From NCBI GenBank assembly GCA_030065875.1, contig JASJCR010000041.1, forward strand, positions 1 through 64,000: a stretch of 64,000 bases of DNA, written 5' to 3'. The notes under the pieces were generated by a model, which saw only the letters and a program-made list of their open reading frames with translations, did no database searches and was not told where the DNA came from. Positions 49,046 to 58,127 of this stretch are shown piece by piece. Source of the stretch: Ardenticatenaceae bacterium. GTDB lineage: Bacteria > Chloroflexota > Anaerolineae > Promineifilales > Promineifilaceae. The translations under genes were made by a program, and so were the position numbers. Positions within the stretch are counted from its first letter, which is position 1. Every line of letters starts with the position of its first letter.

Positions 49046-49465
49046 ATGCAGCTCGAAAGCTTTTATTCGGTTCTCATGACGGAAAACGTGGGGCATCTGT
49101 CAAAATTTTATCAGGAGGTATTTGGATTTGAACTTTCTTTTGAAACCGACTGGTATGTGAGCTTAAAAACCCCTGGGGAGGAGCATTATTTCCAGCTGGC
49201 CCTGCTCCAGCCGGGTCATCCAACCATTCCTGAAGGGTTCAGCCGGCCGGCGCAGGGCGTTATCCTCAACTTTGAGGTTGAAGACGCCACGGCCGAATAC
49301 GCGCGACTCGTCGAAAACAGCAAGATGGCTCCCCTGCTGGCGCTAAAAGATGAGGGGTTCGGGCAGCGACACTTCATCGTGCAGGATCCCGACGGCAACC
49401 TGATTGACGTGATCGAAAATATTCCTCCCTCGGAAGAGTTCGTTGCCGCTTACGATGTGGAGTAG
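49046..49465 (+). CDS. VOC family protein
   Basis: A 139-residue single VOC protein. '[20 protein letters not shown]' opens the first half, '[14 protein letters not shown]' the next strands, and '[20 protein letters not shown]' the last, with the DPDGN turn and Glu typical of glyoxalase-fold proteins; the dimer would form the metal site. ATG 49046 has GGAGG 8 bases upstream. It is divergent from an AcrR-type TetR gene, so it is probably part of a detoxification response, but its ligand is unknown. A hairpin of the F5 family follows. Confidence 0.88.
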   Translation: MQLESFYSVLMTENVGHLSKFYQEVFGFELSFETDWYVSLKTPGEEHYFQLALLQPGHPTIPEGFSRPAQGVILNFEVEDATAEYARLVENSKMAPLLALKDEGFGQRHFIVQDPDGNLIDVIENIPPSEEFVAAYDVE

Positions 49466-49481
49466 TGGCATCGAACTTTTC

Positions 49482-49514
49482 AGATTGGACCAATCTTGGA
49501 GATTGGTCCAATCT
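49482..49514. terminator. F5 hairpin after the VOC gene
   Basis: Perfect 15-base arms AGATTGGACCAATCT / AGATTGGTCCAATCT with loop TGG, 17 bases after the VOC stop and before a convergent gene. The longest-armed pair in the family with 59523. Confidence 0.55.
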
Positions 49515-49539
49515 ACGGTGGACGGAAATTTTCGCTGTC

Positions 49540-49650
49540 CACGCTTAAATCCGACGAGGGGAGAGGCTGGGGGAGAGGTGAGATGACGCTGAAAGACCCA
49601 CCCCCTAACCCCCTCCCGAATCGGGAGGGGGGATTTGTTGGAGTGAAAAG
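49540..49650. repeat. F7 repeat copy
   Basis: Contains 'gaaagacccaccccctaacc' and a hairpin of CCCCTCCCGA/TCGGGAGGGG (49610-49631), as at 36990-37150 and, inverted, at 52360-52540. Lies in the convergent gap. Confidence 0.8.
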
Positions 49651-49675
49651 CGAATTTTCTCATTCGTGGTTCTAA

Positions 49676-50080
49676 TCAAGCATGCTTGCTGCCCGGTCCA
49701 AACCGGCCGATAAACCAGCTGTTGCCAAAGGGATCAATGATGCCTGCACCACGCTCCTCGTCAAACATCCCGTCTTGTGGTGGCATCATCGCTGAAGCCC
49801 CGGCCCCCAAAGCGCTTTGGTAAACCGCATCCACATCTTCGACGTAAAGAAACAGGGCCACTTGGATCGGATCAGAGACAGTGTTGTTGCCGCCCCCAAT
49901 CATGATCATCGAATTGCCAACCTTTAATTCAATGTGGTACCCACCCCTACTACCCGTGGTGCGATAATGTTCTACTCCATTAAACGCCTGCTTGATAAAT
50001 TCAACGACCGGTTCTACCTCCACCACCATCAAATAGGGGGAAACGGTGTGAAACCCCGGCCGATTTGGTTTTCCAATCAT
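49676..50080 (-). CDS. VOC family protein (PhnB-like)
   Basis: A 134-residue PhnB/YqcK-like VOC protein. 'GFHTVSPYLMVVEVEPVVEF' opens with 'tvtPYL', 'IKQAFNGVEHYRTTGSRGGY' gives the helix and turn, and 'SMIMIGGGNNTVSDPI' and 'FDEERGAGIIDPFGNSWFIG' are the later family segments; the last has the DPFGN-W-I turn. Such proteins often lack a known enzyme activity. ATG 50080 has AGGAGA. It is followed downstream by repeats. An AraC gene lies upstream on the same strand (160-base gap) but with a repeat between, so cotranscription is uncertain. Confidence 0.9.
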   Translation of the reverse strand: MIGKPNRPGFHTVSPYLMVVEVEPVVEFIKQAFNGVEHYRTTGSRGGYHIELKVGNSMIMIGGGNNTVSDPIQVALFLYVEDVDAVYQSALGAGASAMMPPQDGMFDEERGAGIIDPFGNSWFIGRFGPGSKHA

Positions 50081-50132
50081 TCTTTCTCCTCATATCGATT
50101 ACAAAATATTACATGAATCAATCGCCTTTAAC

Positions 50133-50160
50133 CTGTCATTCCGAACGAAGTGAGGAATCC
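50133..50160. repeat. Short F8 repeat
   Basis: 'cctgtcattccgaacgaagt' followed by 'gaggaatcc', matching 33155-33205 and 63773-63810. A single fragment between two minus-strand genes. Confidence 0.7.
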
Positions 50161-50240
50161 CACCTTGTTACACAAATGATCCATGTGATCGAAAAGCAAT
50201 GTAACATCAGATTTAATCGCTGTCTTGTAAAAAACGGAAG

Positions 50241-51014
50241 TTATTGAGAAAGGGGGATGTGGTTGCGTTCGGCCTTTCCGGCCGCAAGGTACATCGTAGG
50301 CGTCAGGCCCGAAAATTTCCGGAATTCATGTGCGAAATGGGCCTGATCAAAATAGCCGCAGGCCAGGGCGATATCCGCCCAATCAATCTGCTCATTATGT
50401 CCGATTATGGTCAGCGCATTTTGAAAACGACGCACGCGGCCGTAGACCTTGGGGGTCAATCCCACCTGATCGGCAAACAGCTGCCGCAGGCGACGCGAGC
50501 TGAGACCTATTTGATCGGTGATATAGGTCAACGGCTGGGCGCCGTTAGTGGCGGCCAAATAATCAACGGCAAACTCAACCGCCGGATGGCGGTTTTTTGC
50601 GGAGGGGGCCAGCGACAGCAGCAGCCGTTCCATTAGTCGGAACTGGCGTGTAGGCAGCCGGGCTTCAAGCAGCTGATCGCGCCATGAAAAAACCGCCTGG
50701 CCCCACAATGAATCAAGGGAAACGAGCTCGTTTTGCAGATCAGCCGCCGGGACCGGCAGAAACGGGAAAGCACCACCCGGTTTGAAGTGAACACCGATAT
50801 GAGAGCTCATACTTCCCCGGTTGAGCACAAAGGGGCGCGTGTGCGCCCCACCAATCGTCGCCTCTCGCCGATCAAAATTGATAGACAGCGTCATCTCCCC
50901 CGTTGGCAAAACACGTTCGAGCGTATGCGGCCGATCAAACTCGCGCTGCACCCACATTAGCTCGACAAAGTCAGCCAGGGGTCCTTGGGGGACATAAACG
51001 TCATCGGTCATCAT
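50241..51014 (-). CDS. AraC family transcriptional regulator
   Basis: A 257-residue regulator of the type with an N-terminal cupin-like domain (DUF6597-type: 'FVELMWVQREFDRPHTLERV', 'LPTGEMTLSINFDRREATIG') and C-terminal AraC HTH. The HTH region runs from ~residue 155: 'LTYITDQIGLSSRRLRQLFA', then 'WADIALACGYFDQAHFAHEF' and 'FSGLTPTMYLA'. Start ATG 51014 overlaps the stop of the TPR gene by one base (TAATG), so it is coupled to it. Target unknown; neighbours suggest the DUF4331/TPR locus or the VOC gene downstream. Confidence 0.92.
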   Translation of the reverse strand: MMTDDVYVPQGPLADFVELMWVQREFDRPHTLERVLPTGEMTLSINFDRREATIGGAHTRPFVLNRGSMSSHIGVHFKPGGAFPFLPVPAADLQNELVSLDSLWGQAVFSWRDQLLEARLPTRQFRLMERLLLSLAPSAKNRHPAVEFAVDYLAATNGAQPLTYITDQIGLSSRRLRQLFADQVGLTPKVYGRVRRFQNALTIIGHNEQIDWADIALACGYFDQAHFAHEFRKFSGLTPTMYLAAGKAERNHIPLSQ

Positions 51015-52315
51015 TACTTTGGCAGTTGCTCCAGCATAATACGCACCTCCGCGGCGTACCGCAATGAAAATACCGGATTCAAGTCTATGGCGTGCTGTAA
51101 AAGTTGTCGAGCAGTTTGCTCATTCTCTAAAGCGTGAGCAATCATACCGGCGTGAAAGTAAAGTAAGGGATAGTCGCTTCCCAGACGCAGCGCCTCCTGA
51201 CTATACTGCCAGGCGGCCTCATAATCTCCGTTTTTATACAGCACCCAGGCCAGCGTATCGGCCGCCATGATGGTCGGGCGCTGTTCATATGCTGATTGAG
51301 CCAATTCAAGAGCCTGATCCAGGTGAATCTCCTGCTCCGCGTAGAAAAAGGCCAATTCCTGTTCGATGGCGATCCCCGCTTCGGCTTCCTGGTGCAGCAT
51401 TCCCGGCACCAGGGCAATGGTATCCGCCGCCAATAATTCGCTGCCGCCCACGGCATACAAATCGCTTAGCAAAATGGCCGCCTCTGGATTTGGATCCTGG
51501 GTCATGATGTCTGTAAGCAAACCGATGGCCAATTGAAGGTCACCACGGGCGGCATGAATTTTCGCCAGGCCGAGGCTGGCCTGCGGGTGATCCGGTCTGG
51601 CAGAGAGAACGGTTCGATAGGTCATTTCGGCTTCATCCCACTGGCCGCTTTCAAAATACAGTTGGCCTAACTGCAATTGAGACCACAAAGTTCCTTCGTC
51701 AGTCGGCAAACCGGCCGCGATCGCCTGCTGCATCGCCTCAATCGCCCCATATGTATCTCCATGAAGTTCCCGCAGATAAGAGATACGGCTAAAAGCAGCC
51801 TGGCCCGGCTGTGTATCCACCATTTGCTGCAGGTATCTTCGCCCCTGATCATATTGACCCAGTTCGACATGGGCATCAACCAGAATCCCCAGAATTTCTG
51901 CCCGATAGGGGTTTATCTGTCGGGCCTGCTCCGCCCAAGAAATCGCTTCATCAAAATCATGACGAACCAGCGCCAGCATCCCTTGACCCATCAAGGCATC
52001 AACCTGCTGCGGCTGGATTTGCAGCGCTTCTTCAAATGCAATTTGCGCGGTTGCATAGTGACTTAAGTCTCCGCTGTCCCGGGCCTGCTGCAAATGCGCC
52101 AGCCCGAGTTGAGCCTGAATGTTGGCGTTGTTGTTATTCGTTGCCAGAAGCGTTTGTAAACGTTCGATTGTCAACTCCCGAAAACCAAAATTAGATGTCG
52201 GAAGCACACTCCCTCTGAACGATAAGACAATCAATCCATACGCAACAATCAGCAGGCTGATCAAAATCAAAATAACGGCACGTCGTAAGTGGTGTGAATT
52301 GGCAAAAACTGTCAT
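51014..52315 (-). CDS. Membrane-anchored TPR protein
   Basis: A 433-residue protein with an N-terminal anchor (residues ~12-32, 'AVILILISLLIVAYGLIVLS') and then about ten TPR units. Clear ones: 'YATAQIAFEEALQIQPQQVD', 'FDEAISWAEQARQINPYRAE', 'WDEAEMTYRTVLSARPDHPQ', 'YEAAWQYSQEALRLGSDYPL' and 'EQTARQLLQHAIDLNPVFSL'. TPRs give protein-protein contacts, here on the outer face of the membrane if the anchor is a signal-anchor. It is followed by an AraC gene (coupled) and preceded by DUF4331; the three may form one locus. Binding partner unknown, likely the DUF4331 protein. Confidence 0.9.
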   Translation of the reverse strand: MTVFANSHHLRRAVILILISLLIVAYGLIVLSFRGSVLPTSNFGFRELTIERLQTLLATNNNNANIQAQLGLAHLQQARDSGDLSHYATAQIAFEEALQIQPQQVDALMGQGMLALVRHDFDEAISWAEQARQINPYRAEILGILVDAHVELGQYDQGRRYLQQMVDTQPGQAAFSRISYLRELHGDTYGAIEAMQQAIAAGLPTDEGTLWSQLQLGQLYFESGQWDEAEMTYRTVLSARPDHPQASLGLAKIHAARGDLQLAIGLLTDIMTQDPNPEAAILLSDLYAVGGSELLAADTIALVPGMLHQEAEAGIAIEQELAFFYAEQEIHLDQALELAQSAYEQRPTIMAADTLAWVLYKNGDYEAAWQYSQEALRLGSDYPLLYFHAGMIAHALENEQTARQLLQHAIDLNPVFSLRYAAEVRIMLEQLPK

Positions 52316-52640
52316 TTTCGATCCTTTTACCAGTGCTTTGTTAAGCTGGTTTTTTTACTTTTTCCTCTCCCCGAATCGGGGTTCAAGGGTGAACAGGCAG
52401 CTTGGAGCACAGAAATTTGCTCTTTTTCAGCCCAACAATTCCCCCCCCGCGTCTATGCAACGCCGGGAGGAGGTTAGGGGGTGGGTCTTTGGAAGGTTAC
52501 CCCTCCCCAGCCCCTCCGCGGGGGGGGATGCTTGTCGGTCTGTTTTGCCTGTATTTGTGACTTGTTGAATAAATGATTTCAACCGTGGATAACACGCATA
52601 TTCACCTTGTTTCGATAATATCCGTGCCATCCGTAGGTTT
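52316..52640. repeat. Intergenic region with inverted F7 repeat
   Basis: A 325-base gap between the DUF4331 and TPR genes on the minus strand. It holds 'tctccccgaatcggggttca' (52364-52383), an inverted F7 copy ('ggaggttagggggtgggtct', 52470-52489), a GC-rich hairpin region around 52500-52530, and 'atccgtgccatccgtagg' (52619-52636) of the F4 type. No coding potential is seen; the hairpins could end transcription after the DUF4331 gene. Confidence 0.7.
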
Positions 52641-54386
52641 TTAATCTATTTCACGGCGGCGCTGCCACCACAAGAGTAGCGGCAGTCCCAGCGCGACCAG
52701 ACTGCTCATGGTGGCCGCGGCCGTGGTGGCCGGGCTGTCCGCCACGTCTTGACTGACTTGCTGAACCGACTGGCTGACCACCGGTATATAGGTAGCTAAA
52801 ATATTCTGGTGGAAGTGGTTGTCACCCGCGTGTGGCGCGGCCAGATAAGGGAAATCGGAACGGAACGGCTTGTCGTTGCCGTTTAGCCCATCATCCAAAA
52901 TACCGATCAGGGCCGGATCAAACGAGAAACTGGTATCCCGGCCGTCCAAAACCTGATAAGCGGCCCCGGCCACGGCTAGAAGCTCAATATCAACTACGTC
53001 ATCCATCAAACGGCGGCCGTTGGGGAAGCCGCACGCATCCCCACCCAGTACGCCCAGCCGATTCGGCGTGGGGGCACACAAATCTCCCTTGATGTCGGTG
53101 TTGATGCGGATCATTTCCGCCGGAACAACGCCGGCCGGCTGATTGACATTGGTTCCGGCCGGCAGCGTCATCGGTCCATTGGCGGTCTGAATCTGAAAAT
53201 CGTTCTGCAAAAACATACCGGTCAAAAAGATCTGGAAAAGATCAGCCCTGCCCGACAGCGGCGTGTTTGGCGTGCGGTTGGTATTGCAATCGTTGTCCAA
53301 GTCATAAGGGAGCGGGATGCCGTAAAGGGCGCAAAGCAGGCGGCCGACCTCGGGATTTTCGACGCTTTCCTGCAGCAGGTTGCCGATTGGCGAGTTGTCG
53401 AGATAAAGCGGCGTATCATCAAGCGGTCTGAGGCTGTTAAACGCATCTTTTAAGTCATACGGTATCACCACCTCATTCACCAGCGGGCTGCCCAGACGGG
53501 AAACCTGTACAAATTCGCCGCTGTTGGTTTGACCACCCGATCCATTTAAAACCCGCATGCTCCGGCGGCTGGCGGTGGCCCACACGCCCAACACCGGTTC
53601 ATTTCCCTGCTTCAAGCGGGAAATCGGCACCTCGATAACGAGGCTGTGGTTATTGAAGCCTGAGAGTGAATCGACCGGAATGTTATTCGGGCCGCTGTAG
53701 CCGACCGGCGGATTTTGACCGCGCAGGGTCAGCAAATCAAACACCTGTAAATCGACCCAAAACGCATCATCGGTCTGGCCGGCGAAGACTTTGATCTCAT
53801 CGCTGCCTACCGTCCTGGTGTATATAAAATTATCGTCTAAAACATCGTAGCCAGGGGTTGATTTGCTGCCGATATTGACCGGTGGAGCCAGAACATTTGA
53901 CACCACTGTTTTCGTAATCGCCCCGGTTTTCTCCGTCACCGTATAGCGCTGCTGTCGATTCCAATTGGTGCCGTCGGCCGCGATGGGGCCGGTGTTGTAT
54001 AAAAAAGAGCTGCCGTTCTGGACGGATGTGTTGGACCGGAGACCGTAGGTAAAATCCGCCTCGGCATCTCCGTCATTATCGACGTGGATTTCGTACAAAA
54101 CGTTGTCATCCCACTCGAAGTAGTTGGGGCCGCCTTCCGGCGCTTCAAACGGGATAAAGCTGGCCACCAGGACGACATTGTCCGGATTTTTGGGGGAAAT
54201 AAATACATAGGTATCGGTATTGTCCGCGAACGCATCTTTGGAAATGAGGGGCGCTTCGCGATGGCTGGAGGCTCCGGCCGGCCGCTGCATGATCAGTACT
54301 GCCAGAAGCAGTAAAAACGAAGCGGCACCGGCCGTCAATATGAAACCCAGCCGCACAGCAACTTTACGCGATTGTTTTAGATTCAT
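52641..54386 (-). CDS. DUF4331 family secreted/anchored protein
   Basis: A 581-residue protein of the DUF4331 family. A signal peptide (residues ~12-38) precedes 'SSHREAPLISKDAFADNTDT', the family's hallmark start, with 'DTYVFISPKNPDNVVLVASF' after it. Middle segments 'GLRSNTSVQNGSSFLYNTGP', 'QTDDAFWVDLQVFDLLTLRG' and 'PIGNLLQESVENPEVGRLLC' are typical, and the C-terminus has a TM helix plus 'WWQRRREID', a simple membrane anchor. The function of the family is unknown; it often lies next to TPR proteins in my experience, as here. ATG 54386 has AAAGGA. Confidence 0.93.
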   Translation of the reverse strand: MNLKQSRKVAVRLGFILTAGAASFLLLLAVLIMQRPAGASSHREAPLISKDAFADNTDTYVFISPKNPDNVVLVASFIPFEAPEGGPNYFEWDDNVLYEIHVDNDGDAEADFTYGLRSNTSVQNGSSFLYNTGPIAADGTNWNRQQRYTVTEKTGAITKTVVSNVLAPPVNIGSKSTPGYDVLDDNFIYTRTVGSDEIKVFAGQTDDAFWVDLQVFDLLTLRGQNPPVGYSGPNNIPVDSLSGFNNHSLVIEVPISRLKQGNEPVLGVWATASRRSMRVLNGSGGQTNSGEFVQVSRLGSPLVNEVVIPYDLKDAFNSLRPLDDTPLYLDNSPIGNLLQESVENPEVGRLLCALYGIPLPYDLDNDCNTNRTPNTPLSGRADLFQIFLTGMFLQNDFQIQTANGPMTLPAGTNVNQPAGVVPAEMIRINTDIKGDLCAPTPNRLGVLGGDACGFPNGRRLMDDVVDIELLAVAGAAYQVLDGRDTSFSFDPALIGILDDGLNGNDKPFRSDFPYLAAPHAGDNHFHQNILATYIPVVSQSVQQVSQDVADSPATTAAATMSSLVALGLPLLLWWQRRREID

Positions 54387-54492
54387 GATTATTCCTTTTT
54401 TATCGTGATTGGGTGAAGGGTGCTGGATTGCTCAGCGGCCGTCGCCTAACGCAACGCGGTTGAGCAATCCATCCAAAAATGACGAGTGGCCG

Positions 54493-54831
54493 TTAATGAG
54501 AAGCGGAATAGTCGCTTCCAGCTGAGGAGTTGTCGGGACAATCCTCGTTTCTGGGGGTCCAGCCGCTGGCGGTGCAGACATAAATCTTGTTATCGTCCAT
54601 ACAGATGACTGATCCAATTGAATATTGTTTGTCTTGATATGTACACATTCGAGGGGCGCGGCTAGCCAGGCTCACTTCAGAAAAATTGTAGTGGTTGCTT
54701 ACCATCGGGGAAACATCACCCTGGTATGGCTGGAGGGTGATTAGGGATTGATCAATTTGGGCTCGAAGTTGCAGCACGGTCGCCTCAAGCTCCGCCAATC
54801 GTTTTTGATCTGGTTGAATCGTATTTGACAT
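54493..54831 (-). CDS. Small Cys-containing protein, unknown function
   Basis: A 112-residue protein, no signal peptide. Residues ~8-35 ('QKRLAELEATVLQLRAQIDQ') form a coiled coil. The second half has three or four Cys ('RMCTYQDKQYSIGSVICMDD', 'KIYVCTASGWTPRNEDCPDN'), a pattern that recalls the short DUF1496-like 'CxYxxKxYSxGSVIC' module of other small bacterial proteins, but I cannot confirm it. ATG 54831 has AGGAG. It lies 106 bases upstream of the DUF4331 gene on the same strand and may be cotranscribed. Confidence 0.6.
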   Translation of the reverse strand: MSNTIQPDQKRLAELEATVLQLRAQIDQSLITLQPYQGDVSPMVSNHYNFSEVSLASRAPRMCTYQDKQYSIGSVICMDDNKIYVCTASGWTPRNEDCPDNSSAGSDYSASH

Positions 54832-55248
54832 TTTTCTATGCTCCTTTTCAGAAATTAAATGAAATCGACATCATTTAGCTAAGCTGAGTCAGGAGTAAAA
54901 TGCCTCAAACAACTGTCCAGTTTCCAGATCAACAATTGATCATTTATTGTTCATTCTGAATGATTACGGTGATTTTGAGTGATTTTCAAAAAGAATTGTA
55001 AAAAAAACCACGGATTAACACGGATACTCACAGATTTCTTCCTCTAATCTGCGAAAATCTGCGTAATCTGCGGACGTTTTTTCTTATAAAATTTTTTGTA
55101 AATTGATTAAGTAAACCGTTTAAAAAATGTACGGTCCGCAGATAGAAAGAGTAATCTGAGGTAATCCGTGAAATCCGCGGCCGGTTTTTAAACCCACCGA
55201 AACAAGCATATCCATCACAAAAGACCAGGCAAATAATCTGATTAATCG
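54832..55248. repeat. Intergenic region with F4 repeat (54986-55078)
   Basis: A 417-base gap between two minus-strand genes. F4 words 'ccacggattaacacggatac' (55010-55029), 'tcacagatttcttcctct' and 'aatctgcgtaatctgcgg' occur in the second part. The first 150 bases are AT-rich promoter DNA of the gene at 54831. From 55140 there is a further, inverted piece ('gcagatagaaagagtaatct', 'ggtaatccgtgaaatccgcg'). No small gene is supported. Confidence 0.7.
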
Positions 55249-56865
55249 TTATTGATCGGACAAACCGGTTATTTCCCTGACCGGTTCTTGGCGAATAATG
55301 CGGTACGATTGCCCGTCATAAAACGAGACAACCTGGTAAACGATAACGCTCTCAATTAGTTGGTCGTTTGTATAGGCCGCTTCGTCCCCTTCATGAAATG
55401 TCCACACCTGCCGGGGAGCTTTGATCCAGCTCAGCGCCGTCTGTTTGGCAGCTTGGTCGTTGAGCTGACCGGCAATCCGAGCCACAAACCGATCAAAACG
55501 GGCCGCCTCATCTTCATCAAAGGCGTTTACCCCATATGCCTGTTCGATTTGCCATATTTCCGCTTCATTCGAGGCAAGCGCGAGTTCCTGAGCAATGTCA
55601 AAATCGTGAACCGCTCCCCAGACAATCCCCAGCTGAACACCGTTGTCCAAAAGACCCAAATTCCCCAGGGCAAAATGCGTATCGTACGGAGCCAGAAAGC
55701 GGGTCGATAAGGGAAAAGTTTGGCCATCAATCGTGGTGGCTTCGAGCTGATAGCTGTAGTTGATCGGTGCATCGAGCCAGGCGAGTTTGGCCGGTCTAAA
55801 GAGAAAAGAACCGGCCAGGATGATGGGTAATGATAGGTAAAACTGTTTTGTAGAAAATATTTGGAAAAGCGGCCGGTCACCAAAACGCCACAGTAAAACA
55901 ACCATGGTGGCGTTGATGATAATCCAGGTCCAGAAGAAGATGCCGGATGTAATCAGAATGCTGGTATTCAGAGCGACAAACGAGGCAAACCAGAACAGGG
56001 CGGTTTTGCGCCGCCAGAGCAGTATGATCGCGCCAACTTCAATCACCAGGGTAATGACCACCACCGGCCAGTCAAAAAAAGCCATAAACCGGGCAAAATC
56101 AGCGATAATTTCCGGCTCCAGGAATCCCAGCCATCCAACCGAATAGCTGGAAAAAATCATAAGATAAACGTGCCGATGAGCGACCCAACCCAGCTGAATT
56201 TTTCCGATTCCAGGCCATACATAGGAAGAGGCGATCAGACAACAAATCAAAAACATGATTTCGCGTCCCATTTGGCGGCCGGTAAATCGCTGCACCACGT
56301 ACCCGGCAAAAAATATCATGAGTAGGTGGGATGGCAAAGAAATTTGAGCGATCGAGTGATTACCCAGCGGATAGTGAAACTGGGCGTTAAACGGAAGTAA
56401 CACGAGCAAAAAGGGCAGCACAAAAACCGGCCGCCACATCACGAGAAGGGCCAGGGCAATCAACAGCAAACGATCGATTATGTGCGCTTGGCCAAAATAA
56501 AGGTTGACGTCCAGGGTCGCAAACCACCAGGCCAAAATTAGGGCCACACCGCCAATTAAAAAGCGAAAAATCTTGCCGTCGTGTAAAGCCCCCCAGCTCC
56601 CAAAACCCCAGCGGTATATTGCCAGGCCGCCGGTAAACACAGCCAGCAAGATAAACTGCCAAACGTTAAATTGGAACGTTTCCAGAAAAATAACCGGTTG
56701 AAAAAAGCTCACTTCCGGTAAGAGAGCCAGATTCTGCAGCCACCGATCAAGCAAGAGAAATAAGGCAAGCGGCAGTAAATGCCAGAAAACAAACCAGGTT
56801 ACCTTTTGCCATTGCGATTTTGGCTGTGATACAGAGTTTCGGCCGCCGGAATCGGTAAAATCCAT
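55249..56865 (-). CDS. Large multi-pass membrane protein (HTTM-like?)
   Basis: A 538-residue protein with about ten membrane helices in the first ~370 residues ('FVFWHLLPLALFLLLDRWLQ', 'FILLAVFTGGLAIYRW', 'LLLIALALLVMWRPVF', 'WPVVVITLVIEVGAIILLWR' and others) and a soluble C-terminal ~165 residues. The middle 'SYVWPGIGKIQLGWVAHRHV' recalls HTTM/vitamin K-carboxylase-like proteins, but the signature residues are not secure. I choose ATG 56865 over TTG 56871, with AAGGA upstream. No partner gene adjoins. The soluble tail ('DNGVQLGIVWGAVHDFDIAQ') is of unknown fold. Treat the family as tentative. Confidence 0.65.
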   Translation of the reverse strand: MDFTDSGGRNSVSQPKSQWQKVTWFVFWHLLPLALFLLLDRWLQNLALLPEVSFFQPVIFLETFQFNVWQFILLAVFTGGLAIYRWGFGSWGALHDGKIFRFLIGGVALILAWWFATLDVNLYFGQAHIIDRLLLIALALLVMWRPVFVLPFLLVLLPFNAQFHYPLGNHSIAQISLPSHLLMIFFAGYVVQRFTGRQMGREIMFLICCLIASSYVWPGIGKIQLGWVAHRHVYLMIFSSYSVGWLGFLEPEIIADFARFMAFFDWPVVVITLVIEVGAIILLWRRKTALFWFASFVALNTSILITSGIFFWTWIIINATMVVLLWRFGDRPLFQIFSTKQFYLSLPIILAGSFLFRPAKLAWLDAPINYSYQLEATTIDGQTFPLSTRFLAPYDTHFALGNLGLLDNGVQLGIVWGAVHDFDIAQELALASNEAEIWQIEQAYGVNAFDEDEAARFDRFVARIAGQLNDQAAKQTALSWIKAPRQVWTFHEGDEAAYTNDQLIESVIVYQVVSFYDGQSYRIIRQEPVREITGLSDQ

Positions 56866-56957
56866 CCCCAATCCTTTGCTTTCCCTTTTTTGCCCGATGT
56901 GATTGGTACTTCAGATTTTTGTCGCCCAGCCCTTTAGTGGTCCGTTTCCTAAACAAA

Positions 56958-57062
56958 AAAACCACAGATTATCACAGATTAACACCGATTTCTCTCTTTA
57001 ATCCTTCGGCTGCGCTTAGGAAAGGTTCTGTGAAAATCCGTGTTAATTCGTGGCTAAATTTG
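56958..57062. repeat. F4 repeat copy in a 340-base gap
   Basis: The gap 56866-57207 between divergent genes holds 'ccacagattatcacagatta' (56961-56980), 'gaaaatccgtgttaattcgt' (57033-57052) and intervening 'gatttctctctttaatcc', a mixed, partly inverted F4 copy. The rest is promoter DNA of the BLUF gene; nothing else is seen. Confidence 0.7.
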
Positions 57063-57207
57063 TTTAAGAACTTGAGAAATGAACCATTTAGAAACATAAA
57101 TATAACATAAGAATCATCGGTTTGACGAGTAGGAAGAACAAAGCTCTCGACCATTGATTTTCAATCTACCCATATGCTATGATGAAAGTTCCAGATGGAG
57201 GGGCAAA

Positions 57208-57624
57208 ATGTTCTATCTCGTCTATTCCAGCTCCGCCACAGAGCTCTTAACTGAAGAGCAGCTGCTTGAGCTTCTACACCAGTCGCGAATCTACAATGAA
57301 AAGGTCGGCATCACCGGCATGCTGCTCTACAAAGACGGGAATTTTTTCCAGGTTCTCGAAGGAGAAAAACACGAAGTCGAAAAATTGTATGACAAAATTT
57401 GCCGCGACGTGCGCCACCATAATTTAATTCTTTTAATCACCGGAACGGAAGAGGAAAGAAAATTTCCGGATTGGACAATGGCCTTCCGCAATCTTTCCGG
57501 TGCGGATATCGCCTCAATACCTGGGTTTGTCGATATTTTTGATCCGGCCGTCTCAAAGCAAGAATTGTTCAGTGACCCATCAATCAGTCAGAAACTGCTG
57601 CTCAAATTTAAAGAAATCATGTAG
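57208..57624 (+). CDS. BLUF-domain blue-light photoreceptor
   Basis: A 138-residue single-domain BLUF protein binding FAD. The conserved Tyr is in 'MFYLVYSSSATELL' (near residue 3 or 6), the Asn in 'LHQSRIYNEKVGITGMLLY', the Gln in 'GNFFQVLEGEKHEV' and the Trp/Met pair in 'FPDWTMAFRNLS', so the flavin H-bond network is complete. After residue ~100 a short C-terminal helix ('DPSISQKLLLKFKEIM') is the only extra part, so it must signal by protein contact. ATG 57208 has GGAGGGG. No partner with an EAL or cyclase domain is nearby. It is monocistronic or read with the MoaD-like gene 187 bases downstream. Confidence 0.95.
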   Translation: MFYLVYSSSATELLTEEQLLELLHQSRIYNEKVGITGMLLYKDGNFFQVLEGEKHEVEKLYDKICRDVRHHNLILLITGTEEERKFPDWTMAFRNLSGADIASIPGFVDIFDPAVSKQELFSDPSISQKLLLKFKEIM

Positions 57625-57811
57625 CCTCATTAAGTTAGAGATAAGAGCATGTCGCCTGAAGGAATCTCTTTCACTAATTTTCTTAACCTTCAATGTTCGA
57701 GATCCTAAATTTCACAAAATTGCATTTATCCTAAAATAACCACATCGTTCTTGATTAACATCCAGCAAACAATTAAGATGTTTATAATACCCCGGCAAGG
57801 CAGGATCAATC

Positions 57812-58057
57812 ATGAATCTCACTATCCGTGTTAATGGATTGTTGGCTGAAAAAATGGGAAAGAGTCGCTTTTCAGTTTCCCTTGCCTCCTCTACGACCGT
57901 TCATGATTTAACCCTCTATTTACAAATGCAATATCCTCACCTGAACGACCCGCTCCAGCGAGCGGTTGTCATTAGTGCAGGCAATCATCTGGAACCTACC
58001 TCTCTTCTCCAGGACGGGCAGGAAGTCGCCCTACTGCTGCCCATCGCCGGTGGCTGA
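57812..58057 (+). CDS. MoaD/ThiS family ubiquitin-like sulfur-carrier protein
   Basis: An 81-residue beta-grasp protein with C-terminal '...LLLPIAGG', whose Gly-Gly tail is the site of adenylylation and thiocarboxylation. 'RVNGLLAEKMGKSRFSVSLA' and 'TVHDLTLYLQMQYPHL' fit MoaD (molybdopterin synthase small subunit) or related carriers. ATG 57812 has AGGA. Neighbours (BLUF and an acetamidase) do not define the pathway; MoaE or an E1-like protein is not in the window. It could serve the molybdopterin enzyme at the left edge, but only by general logic. Confidence 0.88.
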   Translation: MNLTIRVNGLLAEKMGKSRFSVSLASSTTVHDLTLYLQMQYPHLNDPLQRAVVISAGNHLEPTSLLQDGQEVALLLPIAGG

Positions 58058-58127
58058 GCCTAAACATCGATGACAATTTTTTTCTTTGGCTTTTTTTCTT
58101 TGGCCTTGATCTGAAAGGAGGATCACC